NCBI GenBank assembly: GCA_902760595.1
Contig: CACWHI010000009.1
Span: 1 to 53,751, forward strand
Direction: 5' to 3'
DNA: 53,751 nt
Source of the DNA: an uncultured Eubacteriales bacterium
GTDB taxonomy: Bacteria; Bacillota; Clostridia; Christensenellales; Aristaeellaceae
Position numbers and translations under genes: made by a program. Below the pieces are notes generated by a model. It was not told where the DNA came from. It saw nothing but the letters and a program-made list of their open reading frames with translations, and made no database searches. Shown here piece by piece: positions 32,748 through 40,875 of this stretch (within the stretch, counting starts at the first letter, position 1; every line of letters begins with the position of its first letter).

Positions 32748-34157
32748 TTACGGTGTTTCCATGATATAAGTATCCAGCCAGTCTGCCATGAGCGGCGCGG
32801 CGTCCCGGCCGCAGGCGTCATAGACCGCCCGCAGCAGTGTATCGCGTCCCACGCGCTGAAAAGCGTTTTCCTGAACGAGGCGGCCCAGCAGCGCGTCCAG
32901 CCCGCCATGGGTCAGCTCGTCCAGCGCGTACAGGAAGGCGCAGGCGCGGCCATCCATGACCGCCCTGAAGGTCGCGAGGTCTGGAAAGCCGTCCGCCGGA
33001 GTGCCCGGTGTCACGGCCGCGTGCAGGTTTTCCCGCATGGGCAGATCCACCCACAGCCGGCGCAGGCGCTCCTCGGCGTCCGCGCCGCCGGTCTCGCGCG
33101 CGTAGCGCAGCGCCGCCCACTGCCGCGTGGAGCAGGTCAGCCAGGTCTCCCGCGCCTCATCCGCGCTGACTGCCCAGCCGAACCACTGCCCGGCCAGCCA
33201 GTAGGCCAGCCGGTATTCCAGCTCCGCGTCCGTCACCGCGCTGTCCAGCAGTGTCAGCCCCGGCGCGCTATACCCGGTATCTGTCAGCGGCAGGCTGACC
33301 AGGGTCAGCTTCTCAAGCGGCAGGCGTCCGTAGCACCGGACGTACGCCGGCCAGATCTTCCGGGCCGCCGCGAGCAGCTTTTCCGCCCGGTCCCGCGTGT
33401 CCGCCAGGGCCGTAACGGTCATTCCCTCCAGCCTCGCTTCCGCTTCGGCCAGAGTATCCGGCACGATCAGCAGGGACAGCTGATCGGTGCCTGAGCCGGC
33501 GCCCTCTGCCAGGCGGAGACCTCCGGCCAGGTCCACAGTGATCCTCACGTCGGAGGGCTCCATCGCCTGCGGCGCGGCATAGCGGGCAGTCGGAGCGGTG
33601 TCCCACGCGCCGCCGTACCTGGCGGCTACCGTCGGCAGCGCCTGCAGCAGCCGCACAGTGTCTCCCGCCCTGCCGAACAGGGCGGCGCACTCAGGCAGCC
33701 TGATCCGGTATCTGAGCCGGATCAGCACCCTTTCGCCCGGATCGACGGCCCTGCGGACCCACAGCAGATTCGCCTGCTCCGTGTCCATCTCAGCTTCCGA
33801 CAGCTCCTCATTGACCCAGCAGCCCTCCAGGATAAAGGCCGCCGCGTCAAAGCCGCCGGGATAGGCGCGTTCAAAAATGTCCGCCGCGGCCGCGGGCGAC
33901 GCGGCTTCCTCCGCGTAAGCGGCGGCGTTCACCCGCAGGCAGACGCTGTCGAGCCGGGCATCCTCCCGGTTGACCCAGGCGATCTCCTCTGTCACGGCCA
34001 GCGTGTCATCCGTTCCGCCGTATCTGAGGTGCAGCGTATACTCAGGCCGCTCTCCCGCGGGCAGCACGAGCTCCGTTTGCGCTTCACGCGGACGGATCAG
34101 CGCCCAGCGCGTTCCGAAGAACAGACCAGCCAGCAGCAGCGCGGCCGTGAGGAACAC
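32748..34157 (-). CDS. Membrane-anchored M1-peptidase-like protein lacking the zinc site
   Basis: After an N-terminal hydrophobic anchor (FLTAALLLAGLFFG), the 469 residues follow the M1 aminopeptidase plan: a beta domain of about 230 residues and a gluzincin-like domain. Where M1 enzymes have HExxHQWFG and then NEGFA, this protein reads YWLAGQWFG followed by TCSTRQWAALRY. Both zinc histidines and both key glutamates are therefore replaced, while the QWFG frame survives. It is likely a catalytically dead homologue with a binding or structural role. The listed start is GTG. A strong GGAGGG (34224-34229) sits 6 nt before an in-frame CTG at 34215-34217, which would add the positively charged PRRK before the anchor. 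Confidence 0.72.
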   Translation of the reverse strand: MFLTAALLLAGLFFGTRWALIRPREAQTELVLPAGERPEYTLHLRYGGTDDTLAVTEEIAWVNREDARLDSVCLRVNAAAYAEEAASPAAAADIFERAYPGGFDAAAFILEGCWVNEELSEAEMDTEQANLLWVRRAVDPGERVLIRLRYRIRLPECAALFGRAGDTVRLLQALPTVAARYGGAWDTAPTARYAAPQAMEPSDVRITVDLAGGLRLAEGAGSGTDQLSLLIVPDTLAEAEARLEGMTVTALADTRDRAEKLLAAARKIWPAYVRCYGRLPLEKLTLVSLPLTDTGYSAPGLTLLDSAVTDAELEYRLAYWLAGQWFGWAVSADEARETWLTCSTRQWAALRYARETGGADAEERLRRLWVDLPMRENLHAAVTPGTPADGFPDLATFRAVMDGRACAFLYALDELTHGGLDALLGRLVQENAFQRVGRDTLLRAVYDACGRDAAPLMADWLDTYIMETP

Positions 34158-34329
34158 AGCCGCCTTCCTGCGCGGGACAGCCCCTCGCGGGCCCGATGAA
34201 TCAACGTGTTGACGCAGACAAATCCCTCCGCGGTATCCCCCTTTTCGGGCATACCGGGCAACAGTATACCATAAAGTTTTCCAAAAGGCTATTTCCGCGC
34301 GGCAATTTTTCGTAAAAACTGAAAAATAT

Positions 34330-34358
34330 TTGTCAAGTCCCGGTCCGTATGCTATACT
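34330..34358 (+). promoter_or_regulatory. Promoter of the beta-helix protein gene
   Basis: TTGTCA (34330-34335) and TATACT (34353-34358) are 17 nt apart, with TGC directly before the -10 hexamer. The start codon is 88 bp further on. The remainder of 34218-34329 is AT-rich and has no clear signal for the divergent gene. Confidence 0.8.
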
Positions 34359-34445
34359 TTTTAGGTAAAATTAAGTTTCAAGCGCTACCATCCCACACAG
34401 CCGGCGAAATCCGGCGTCCATACAGACATCAAGGAGGAAAGAGAT

Positions 34446-35915
34446 ATGAAGAAATGGCTGAGCCTTCTGCTAGTTCTGACGATGCTGACGGGGATCAGCG
34501 CTTTAGCGGAGCAGGGTACACCCCCCGAGCCCCCGGCCGGCGGCAAGCCGCCTGAAGGTATGGGAACGCCGCCCGAAGGCATGGGCAACCCTCCCGGCGG
34601 TATGGGCGGCCCCGGCGGACAGTCCAGCTTTTCCGGCGAATATGAAGCGATCCTGACCGTCAGCGAAGACGCCGAGCTGACCGACGACCTGGTCAGCGCA
34701 GGCACCGACCAGAACGCGCTGCTGGTCACTGCCGGAGACGTATCCTATACAGGCGCGGTCGTCAGCCGCACCTCTGCCGATTCCACCGGCGGAGACAACG
34801 CCAGCTTCTACGGCGTCGGCGCCGCCATCCTGACCACCGGCGGCACGCTGATGGCCCGCGACCTTTCCATCGAAACCGACGCGGCCGGCGGCGCGGGCGT
34901 TTTCAGCTACGGCGACGGCACGGTATACATCTATGACAGCGTCATCGTGACCGAGCAGAACACCTCCGGCGGCATCCATGTGGCGGGCGGCGGCAAGCTG
35001 TACGCCGAAAACCTGACCGTCACCACCAGCGGCGGATCAGCGGCGGCCATCCGCTCCGACCGCGGCAGCGGCACCATGATCGTGAACGGCGGCAGCTACA
35101 CCTCCAACGGCTCCGGCTCCCCCGCGGTCTATGTGACGGCAGACATCACCATCCAGGACGCGGAACTGACCGCCACAGGCTCGGAAGCGCTGTGCCTGGA
35201 GGGCCTGAACGCGGTCAGGCTGTACGACTGCGCGCTGTCCGGAGATATGCCGGACCAGGACCAGAACGACAACACCTGGACCGTGATCCTGTACCAGAGC
35301 ATGAGCGGCGACTCCCAGCTGGGCCAGGGCAGCTTTGAGATGGTCGGCGGCACGCTGACCAGCGGCAACGGCGGCATTTTCTACACCACCAACACTGAAA
35401 GCGTATTCACGATCAAGGATGTGACCATCGAGGCCGACGGGGACTGCGAGTACTTCCTGCGCTGCACGGGCAACCAGAACCAGCGCGGCTGGGGCCAGAC
35501 CGGCACCAACGGCGCGGACTGCATCTTCACCGCCATCGACCAGAACATGGACGGCGACGTGATCTGGGACAGCATTTCCACCCTGAACCTGTTCGTCACC
35601 GAATCAAGCGTCCTGACCGGCGCCGTGATCGACGATGAGAGCTGCGCGGGCGACGGCGGCGACGGATACTGCCGTGTCGTGATCGACGGCACCTCCGCCT
35701 GGATCGTGACCGGCGACAGCACGGTAACGACCCTCGAATGCGCCGGCAACATCACCGACGAGAACGGCGAGCTCGTGACCATCGTCGGCACCGACGGCAC
35801 CGTCTACCGGCAGGGCGACAGCGATGTCACCATCACCGTCGGCACCTTCTCCGAAACGGCGGACCTTTCCGGCGCCGGCAGCGTATCCACCTTCGAGGAG
35901 CACAGCAAATTCTGA
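34446..35915 (+). CDS. Secreted right-handed beta-helix protein with a Pro/Gly/Met-rich linker
   Basis: The 489-residue product has a signal peptide (MKKWLSLLLVLTMLTGISALA). Next comes a linker of about 35 residues repeating PPEGMG/NPPGGMGG, then a long region of short Gly/Thr/Ser/Asp-rich strands (TGGTLMARDLSIET, GGGKLYAENLTVTT, VNGGSYTSNGSGSP) typical of parallel beta-helix surface proteins. No catalytic motif is evident, and four to six Cys lie in the later half. A surface or matrix role is likely. AAGGAGG precedes the ATG. The gene is monocistronic between a promoter and a bidirectional hairpin. Confidence 0.85.
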   Translation: MKKWLSLLLVLTMLTGISALAEQGTPPEPPAGGKPPEGMGTPPEGMGNPPGGMGGPGGQSSFSGEYEAILTVSEDAELTDDLVSAGTDQNALLVTAGDVSYTGAVVSRTSADSTGGDNASFYGVGAAILTTGGTLMARDLSIETDAAGGAGVFSYGDGTVYIYDSVIVTEQNTSGGIHVAGGGKLYAENLTVTTSGGSAAAIRSDRGSGTMIVNGGSYTSNGSGSPAVYVTADITIQDAELTATGSEALCLEGLNAVRLYDCALSGDMPDQDQNDNTWTVILYQSMSGDSQLGQGSFEMVGGTLTSGNGGIFYTTNTESVFTIKDVTIEADGDCEYFLRCTGNQNQRGWGQTGTNGADCIFTAIDQNMDGDVIWDSISTLNLFVTESSVLTGAVIDDESCAGDGGDGYCRVVIDGTSAWIVTGDSTVTTLECAGNITDENGELVTIVGTDGTVYRQGDSDVTITVGTFSETADLSGAGSVSTFEEHSKF

Positions 35916-35926
35916 TAAAGGCAAAA

Positions 35927-35960
35927 GAGGCTGTTGCACAATTACATGTGCAACAGCCTC
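35927..35960. terminator. Bidirectional terminator between converging genes
   Basis: GAGGCTGTTGCACA (35927-35940) pairs perfectly with TGTGCAACAGCCTC (35947-35960) around ATTACA. The minus-strand side continues into TTTTGCCTTT, so it best serves clpB. On the plus side the tail is only GTCATTTC. Confidence 0.85.
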
Positions 35961-35971
35961 GTCATTTCAGG

Positions 35972-38593
35972 TTATTCGATATTTTTCCGTTCCTGGCTCA
36001 CGCTGATCACGAACCCGTCCGCGTTGTCCGCGGCGTCGGCAATCAGGGTGCTTCCGGGCAGGGCCGCACCTTCGATCAGCTTGCGGGCCACCAGGGTCTC
36101 GATCTTCGCCTGCAGCACGCGCTTCATGGGCCGCGCGCCGTAGACCGGGTCGTAGCCCAGGTCCAGCAGCTTATCCTTGGCGGACTGGGTCAGCTCCAGG
36201 CTCAGCTGCTGCTCCTTCAGGCGTCCGCGCAGGCGGTTCAGCAGCAGGTCCACGATCTTCTCCACCTGGTCCTTGGTCAGCGGCGTGAAGAATACGGTGT
36301 CGTCGATACGGTTCAGGAACTCAGGCCGGAACGACACCTTGAGCAGCTTCGTCACCTGCTCGCGGGCCTCCTCACTCAGGCTGCCGGAGGCGTCGATGCC
36401 CTCCAGGATCTGCTGGGAGCCCAGGTTGCTGGTCATGATCAGGATGGTGTTCTTGAAGTCCACCACGCGGCCCTGGCCGTCGGTCAGCCGGCCGTCGTCC
36501 AGGATCTGCAGCAGCACGTTGAACACGTCGGGGTGGGCCTTTTCCATCTCGTCAAACAGGATCACCGCGTAAGGCTTGCGGCGCACGGCCTCGGTCAGCT
36601 GGCCGCCCTCGTCATAGCCCACATATCCCGGAGGCGCTCCGATCAGGCGGGTGACGGAGAACTTCTCCATGTACTCGGACATGTCGATGCGGATCAGGCT
36701 CTTCTCGTCGTCGAACAGGGCCTGAGCCAGCGTCTTGGCCAGCTCGGTCTTGCCCACGCCAGTGGGGCCCAGGAAGAGGAAGGAGCCGATAGGCCGGTTC
36801 TCGTCCGCGATGCCGGCGCGGGAACGCAGGATGGCGTCCGCCACGGCCTGCACGGCCTCGTCCTGGCCGATGACGCGCTGGTGCAGCTCCTCCGGCAGAC
36901 GCAGCAGCTTCTCGCGCTCCGTCTCCATCAGCTTGCTCACGGGGATGCCCGTCCAGCGGGCCACGATGCGCGCGATCTCCTCTTCAGTGACCTTGTCGCG
37001 CAGCAGCACGTTATCCGGCTTTTCGGTCTGCTCCGCCTGGCGCAGCTCCTCCTGCAGCCTGGGCAGCGTACCGTACTTCAGCTCGGCGGCCTTGTTCAGG
37101 TCGTACTTCCGTTCCGCCGCGGCGATATCCGCGTTGGTCTTCTCGATCTCCTCACGGAGGCGCTGGACCTTGCCGATGTCCGCCTTCTCGTTCTCCCAGC
37201 GGGACTTCATTTCCTTATACTTCTCGCGCTCCTCGGACAGCTCCTTGCGCAGCAGGGTGAGCCGCTCGGCGCTCATGGCGTCCGTCTCCTTCTGGAGGGC
37301 GGCTTCCTCAATCTCCAGCTGCATGATCTTGCGCCTGACCTCGTCCAGCTCCGTGGGCATAGAGTCCATCTCCGTGCGGATCATGGCGCAGGCTTCGTCC
37401 ACCAGGTCGATGGCCTTGTCCGGCAGGAAACGGTCCTGGATGTAGCGGCTGGACAGGGTGGCCGCCGCGATCAGCGCAGCGTCCTGGATCTTGACGCCGT
37501 GGAAGACCTCATACCGCTCCTTCAGGCCGCGCAGGATGGAGATGGTATCCTCCACCGTAGGCTCGTTGACCATGACGGGCTGGAAGCGGCGTTCCAGCGC
37601 GGCGTCCTTTTCCACATACTTGCGGTACTCGTCCAGCGTGGTCGCGCCGATGCAGTGCAGCTCGCCGCGGGCCAGCATGGGCTTGAGCAGGTTGCCCGCG
37701 TCCATGGAGCCCTCGGTCTTGCCCGCGCCGACGATCAGGTGCAGCTCGTCGATGAACAGGATGATGCGGCCCTCGGACTTCTTGATCTCGTTCAGGACGG
37801 CCTTCAGACGCTCCTCGAACTCGCCGCGGAACTTCGCGCCGGCGATCAGCGCGCCCATGTCCAGGGAGAAGATGGTGCGGTCCTTCAGCGTGTCCGGCAC
37901 GTCGCCGCGCACGATACGCAAAGCCAGGCCCTCAGCGATGGCGGTCTTGCCGACGCCGGGCTCGCCGATCAGCACCGGGTTGTTCTTCGTTTTACGCGAG
38001 AGGATCCGGATCACGTCCCGGATCTCCTTGTCACGGCCGATGACCGGGTCCAGCTTGTTCTGACGGGCGCGCTCCACCAAATCGGTGCCGTACTTCTGCA
38101 GGGCGTTGTAGGTGTCCTCTGGGTTATCGCTGGTCACCTGGGCCGCGCCGCGCACCGTGGACAGCACCTGCAGAAAGCCCTCCTTGCGGATGTCGTGCTG
38201 CCTGAACAGGCTCGCCAGGTCCCGGTCCGGGTTTTCCAGCAGGGCCAGGAAAAGGTGCTCCACGGAGATGTACTCGTCCTTCATCCGCTGGCTGATCTTG
38301 GCCGCCGCGGTGATGGCCTTGTCCAGGTCCTGGGAGATGTAGACCTTCCCCTGCTCTCGCGCCGCGCCGCTGACGCGGGGGCATTTTTCCACCAGCGCCT
38401 TCGCCTGCGCCGTGATCTGGGACACGTCCTTTCCCATTTTCTTGAGCAGCTGCGGGATCAGGCTGTTATCCTCCTGCAGGAGGGCGGACAGCAGATGCGC
38501 CTGCTCGAGCTGCTGGTTGCTGTACTCCGTCGCCAGCGCCTGCGCGCCGTTGATGGCTTCCAGGCTCTTCTGCGTATATTTATTCTCTGCCAT
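35972..38593 (-). CDS. clpB: ATP-dependent chaperone ClpB
   Basis: ClpB disaggregates proteins together with DnaK. The 873-residue chain has the N-domain ([17 protein letters not shown]), a first AAA module ([16 protein letters not shown], then [16 protein letters not shown]), the coiled-coil M-domain (about 400-520) that distinguishes ClpB from ClpC/ClpA, and a second AAA module ([32 protein letters not shown]). I chose the ATG at 38593, with AGG 8 nt upstream; an ATG two codons earlier is also possible. A near-consensus CtsR operator just downstream of the -10 region indicates heat-shock control. Confidence 0.97.
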   Translation of the reverse strand: MAENKYTQKSLEAINGAQALATEYSNQQLEQAHLLSALLQEDNSLIPQLLKKMGKDVSQITAQAKALVEKCPRVSGAAREQGKVYISQDLDKAITAAAKISQRMKDEYISVEHLFLALLENPDRDLASLFRQHDIRKEGFLQVLSTVRGAAQVTSDNPEDTYNALQKYGTDLVERARQNKLDPVIGRDKEIRDVIRILSRKTKNNPVLIGEPGVGKTAIAEGLALRIVRGDVPDTLKDRTIFSLDMGALIAGAKFRGEFEERLKAVLNEIKKSEGRIILFIDELHLIVGAGKTEGSMDAGNLLKPMLARGELHCIGATTLDEYRKYVEKDAALERRFQPVMVNEPTVEDTISILRGLKERYEVFHGVKIQDAALIAAATLSSRYIQDRFLPDKAIDLVDEACAMIRTEMDSMPTELDEVRRKIMQLEIEEAALQKETDAMSAERLTLLRKELSEEREKYKEMKSRWENEKADIGKVQRLREEIEKTNADIAAAERKYDLNKAAELKYGTLPRLQEELRQAEQTEKPDNVLLRDKVTEEEIARIVARWTGIPVSKLMETEREKLLRLPEELHQRVIGQDEAVQAVADAILRSRAGIADENRPIGSFLFLGPTGVGKTELAKTLAQALFDDEKSLIRIDMSEYMEKFSVTRLIGAPPGYVGYDEGGQLTEAVRRKPYAVILFDEMEKAHPDVFNVLLQILDDGRLTDGQGRVVDFKNTILIMTSNLGSQQILEGIDASGSLSEEAREQVTKLLKVSFRPEFLNRIDDTVFFTPLTKDQVEKIVDLLLNRLRGRLKEQQLSLELTQSAKDKLLDLGYDPVYGARPMKRVLQAKIETLVARKLIEGAALPGSTLIADAADNADGFVISVSQERKNIE

Positions 38594-38636
38594 GTACATG
38601 ACCTGCCTTTCTGTTATTTTTAGGAAGGTCAAGCAT

Positions 38637-38653
38637 TCTGACTTTCTTTGACC
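38637..38653 (-). promoter_or_regulatory. CtsR-type operator of clpB
   Basis: GGTCAAAGAAAGTCAGA on the minus strand matches the CtsR heptad repeat RGTCAAA-NAN-RGTCAAA with one mismatch. It covers the region just after the -10 hexamer. CtsR control of clp genes is established in Firmicutes; here it is inferred from the match. Confidence 0.8.
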
Positions 38654-38662
38654 TTCGATGAC

Positions 38663-38690
38663 ATTATACATCATTTTTCACGATTGTCAA
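38663..38690 (-). promoter_or_regulatory. clpB promoter
   Basis: Perfect sigma-A hexamers on the minus strand: TTGACA (38685-38690) and TATAAT (38663-38668) with a 16-nt spacer. Confidence 0.85.
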
Positions 38691-38732
38691 CAAAAATCTG
38701 CAGGAAGAATATGGCAGCAAATCATCATGCCA

Positions 38733-38761
38733 TGGACACGGCCAAAAGCCGTGCGTATAAT
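38733..38761 (+). promoter_or_regulatory. Promoter with an inverted repeat in its spacer
   Basis: TGGACA (38733-38738) and TATAAT (38756-38761) are 17 nt apart. CACGGC-CAAAA-GCCGTG (38737-38753) fills the spacer and could be an operator. Two further hairpins lie in the leader (GGAAACG/CGTTTCC at 38767-38787 and the 18-bp palindrome GGCGGGAGCGCTCCCGCC at 38791-38808). Confidence 0.65.
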
Positions 38762-38843
38762 CATATGGAAACGCGAAACCCGTTTCCGGCGGCGGGAGCG
38801 CTCCCGCCGTCCATCATCAGACAATATGAAAGGAGAATGCACC

Positions 38844-39623
38844 ATGAAAAGAGCATTCGCGCTCCTGGCCGCCCTGGCCCTGGTCCTGACCGCCGTCGCC
38901 GCGCTGGCCGAGGAGTATGACAAGGCCGATCCCGAGGCCAAGGCGCTCTACGACAGCGAATGGGTCAGCGAGGAGGCCTGGATGGACATCGCGCCCCAGG
39001 ACGGCGAGCTGAAGGTCCAGATCCGGCAGTTCACCGAATACCCCAATGCCTACTGGTGGGAGTACACCGGTGAGTTCGACCCGGAGACCAAGGCGCTGAA
39101 GGCCGTGCGGAACGCCGTGAAGTTCAACGTCATCTACAGTGAGGACGACGAAGAGATCGTCGGCACCGTGTACGAGGAGCCAGCCGACGCTTCCTTTGAG
39201 ATCAACGCGGACGGCAGGCTGATCTGGCACGACGGCAAAGAGGACGCCGGCAAGGGCATCGCCTTCACCAGGATCGGCCGCTTCAATGACACCGCCTGGG
39301 CCTGCGACCGCGCGACGATCGAGATCGCCTGGCAGGAGGAGGGCTATAAGGTCTTCATCCAGTGGGGCAGCAGCGCCTGGGAATCCACCGAGTGGGAATA
39401 CAGCTGCTACTACGACGCCGACACCAACACCATGACCTCCATGCCCACGGGCGTCCGCAGCGAGGTGGTGTACAACGAGGACGGCACCGTCGCCTCCTGG
39501 AAGGATGTTTATGAAGACGGCGAGGCCACCTTCCGCCTGGACGATGACGGCCACCTGATCTGGGAGGACGCCAAGGAGGACGCCGGCCACGGCATGCTGT
39601 TTGAGCAGGTGCCCGCCGAGTAA
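38844..39623 (+). CDS. Secreted two-repeat protein, paralogue of 26169-26999
   Basis: The function is not known to me. The 259-residue product has a signal peptide (MKRAFALLAALALVLTAV, cleavage after ALA) and two repeats of about 115 residues. The repeats share W-x-D/C-x-x-x-x-x-I-x-x, WWEYTGEFD / WEYSCYYD, YEEPADASFEI / YEDGEATFRL and the closing DGRLIWHDGKEDAGKG / DGHLIWEDAKEDAGHG followed by a hydrophobic-x-Phe. The same layout occurs at 26169-26999. It is acidic and has no membrane segment beyond the signal. AAAGGAG supports the ATG at 38844. It has its own promoter and terminator. Confidence 0.82.
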   Translation: MKRAFALLAALALVLTAVAALAEEYDKADPEAKALYDSEWVSEEAWMDIAPQDGELKVQIRQFTEYPNAYWWEYTGEFDPETKALKAVRNAVKFNVIYSEDDEEIVGTVYEEPADASFEINADGRLIWHDGKEDAGKGIAFTRIGRFNDTAWACDRATIEIAWQEEGYKVFIQWGSSAWESTEWEYSCYYDADTNTMTSMPTGVRSEVVYNEDGTVASWKDVYEDGEATFRLDDDGHLIWEDAKEDAGHGMLFEQVPAE

Positions 39624-39651
39624 CGCGCCTACACCGAACCAAAAATGACAG

Positions 39652-39690
39652 CAGGGACTGCCGCGCAAACGTGACAGTCCCTGTTTTCTA
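39652..39690. terminator. Terminator after the two-repeat protein
   Basis: CAGGGACTG (39652-39660) pairs with CAGTCCCTG (39675-39683) and is followed by TTTTCT. It lies between converging genes and may act in both directions. Confidence 0.75.
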
Positions 39691-39699
39691 TTGCTTTTA

Positions 39700-40875
39700 T
39701 CAGAAAGAATTGCCCTCCGGCAGCGGATCGTCGTCAAGGGGAGGAAGGTCTTCCTCGGAGACCGCCGCGTCGGCTTCATCGGGCGCTTCCGCCGCTGTCT
39801 CCTCTTCCTCATAGGGAACCGGCGCTGACAGGCGCCGGAGCTCCAGCTCCTCCTCGAGGTCGTCCTCGCGCCACATACTCATGTACAGGGCGCCGTCCTG
39901 CGCGGAGGCGTCCACCCGGATGGGAAAATCATAGTCGTTGCGGTAGATCAGGTTCAGCGTGCTGTTGCCGACCGCCGCGTCGACCCCGTGCGGCAGGTAG
40001 GAGGCCCCGTTGGCTCCGTGAGCGCGGCGCTTCAGCACCGTGATTCCCGGCAGCTGCAGGAGCACGTTGTACAAAGTCGAGGATACCTGGCAGGTGCCGC
40101 CGCCGTAATTCAGCTTCAGCTTTCCGTCCGTCAGCACCGGCGCGACATGGTAACCGTTCTGCGGTCCGTAGGGACCGATGTCCGCGTTGAAATCCAGGCT
40201 CTGTCCCGGAGCCAGCACGATGCCGGACAGCCGGGCGCAGGCATTCTGGATATTCAGGATGCGACCCTGGTTGGCCTCCGTATCGTCCGTCTTATAATAG
40301 GATGTGTATACCGCCAGCGGGGCCTTGAGCGCGGCGTCGTCGACAGCGGATTTCACCGTCACGACCTCCCTGAGGCCGGCGGCGCTCAGATACCCGTACT
40401 GGCGCTTGTAGATCACCTTCGCCCAGCCGTTCTCGAAGCCGATGATGCCCAGGCGCGCCCCGTCGTGCAGCAAAGCCAGCTGCTCGGAGCGCGCGTCAGA
40501 CTCGGCATACACCGCGGCGTCTCCCGCCGCCTTGGCCATATAGCCGTATACGATCACGCCGTAGGGTGGGGTATTCACCGGGTCCACCGGGCGCACGTCC
40601 TCCACGCGCGAACGGTACATGTATCCCTCGCGGTGCTCCGCGCGGATGTAGAGGAAGTTCGGCAGCACCTCCAGGATCTCCACGCGCTTTCCCTTCGGCA
40701 CGTAGATCACGGTCTCGCCCCAGCTTCCCGGCTCGGTCAGCACCCGGCTCTCCCCCACGGTGGTCGCGCGGTACAGCACGGGCCGGTCGTCCGCCAGAGC
40801 AGTCCCGCACAGCGTCAGCGCCGCCAGCATAAAAGCGGCGACCCGCCGGGCCGCCGTTCGAACATCCTTACACAT
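39700..40875 (-). CDS. Secreted VanW-domain protein with SH3-like N-terminus (second of a tandem pair)
   Basis: The 391-residue product has a signal peptide (RRVAAFMLAALTLCG, cleavage after ALA), then SH3b-like beta segments (GETVIYVPKGKRVEILEV and DGARLGIIGFENGWAKV). A VanW domain follows with GQSLDFNADIGPYGPQNGY, the conserved NYGGGTCQVSSTLYNVLLQLPG and YLPHGVDAAVG. The C-terminus is an acidic, Pro/Glu-rich tail of about 45 residues absent from its neighbour. VanW domains are wall-associated and of uncertain biochemistry. The start overlaps the upstream stop by 8 bp. The upstream gene is a paralogue, so the pair arose by duplication. Confidence 0.88.
   Translation of the reverse strand: MCKDVRTAARRVAAFMLAALTLCGTALADDRPVLYRATTVGESRVLTEPGSWGETVIYVPKGKRVEILEVLPNFLYIRAEHREGYMYRSRVEDVRPVDPVNTPPYGVIVYGYMAKAAGDAAVYAESDARSEQLALLHDGARLGIIGFENGWAKVIYKRQYGYLSAAGLREVVTVKSAVDDAALKAPLAVYTSYYKTDDTEANQGRILNIQNACARLSGIVLAPGQSLDFNADIGPYGPQNGYHVAPVLTDGKLKLNYGGGTCQVSSTLYNVLLQLPGITVLKRRAHGANGASYLPHGVDAAVGNSTLNLIYRNDYDFPIRVDASAQDGALYMSMWREDDLEEELELRRLSAPVPYEEEETAAEAPDEADAAVSEEDLPPLDDDPLPEGNSF

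Noticed and set aside
35738..38623. 961-codon open frame on the plus strand
   Set aside because: Antisense of clpB, which has clear AAA motifs on the other strand.
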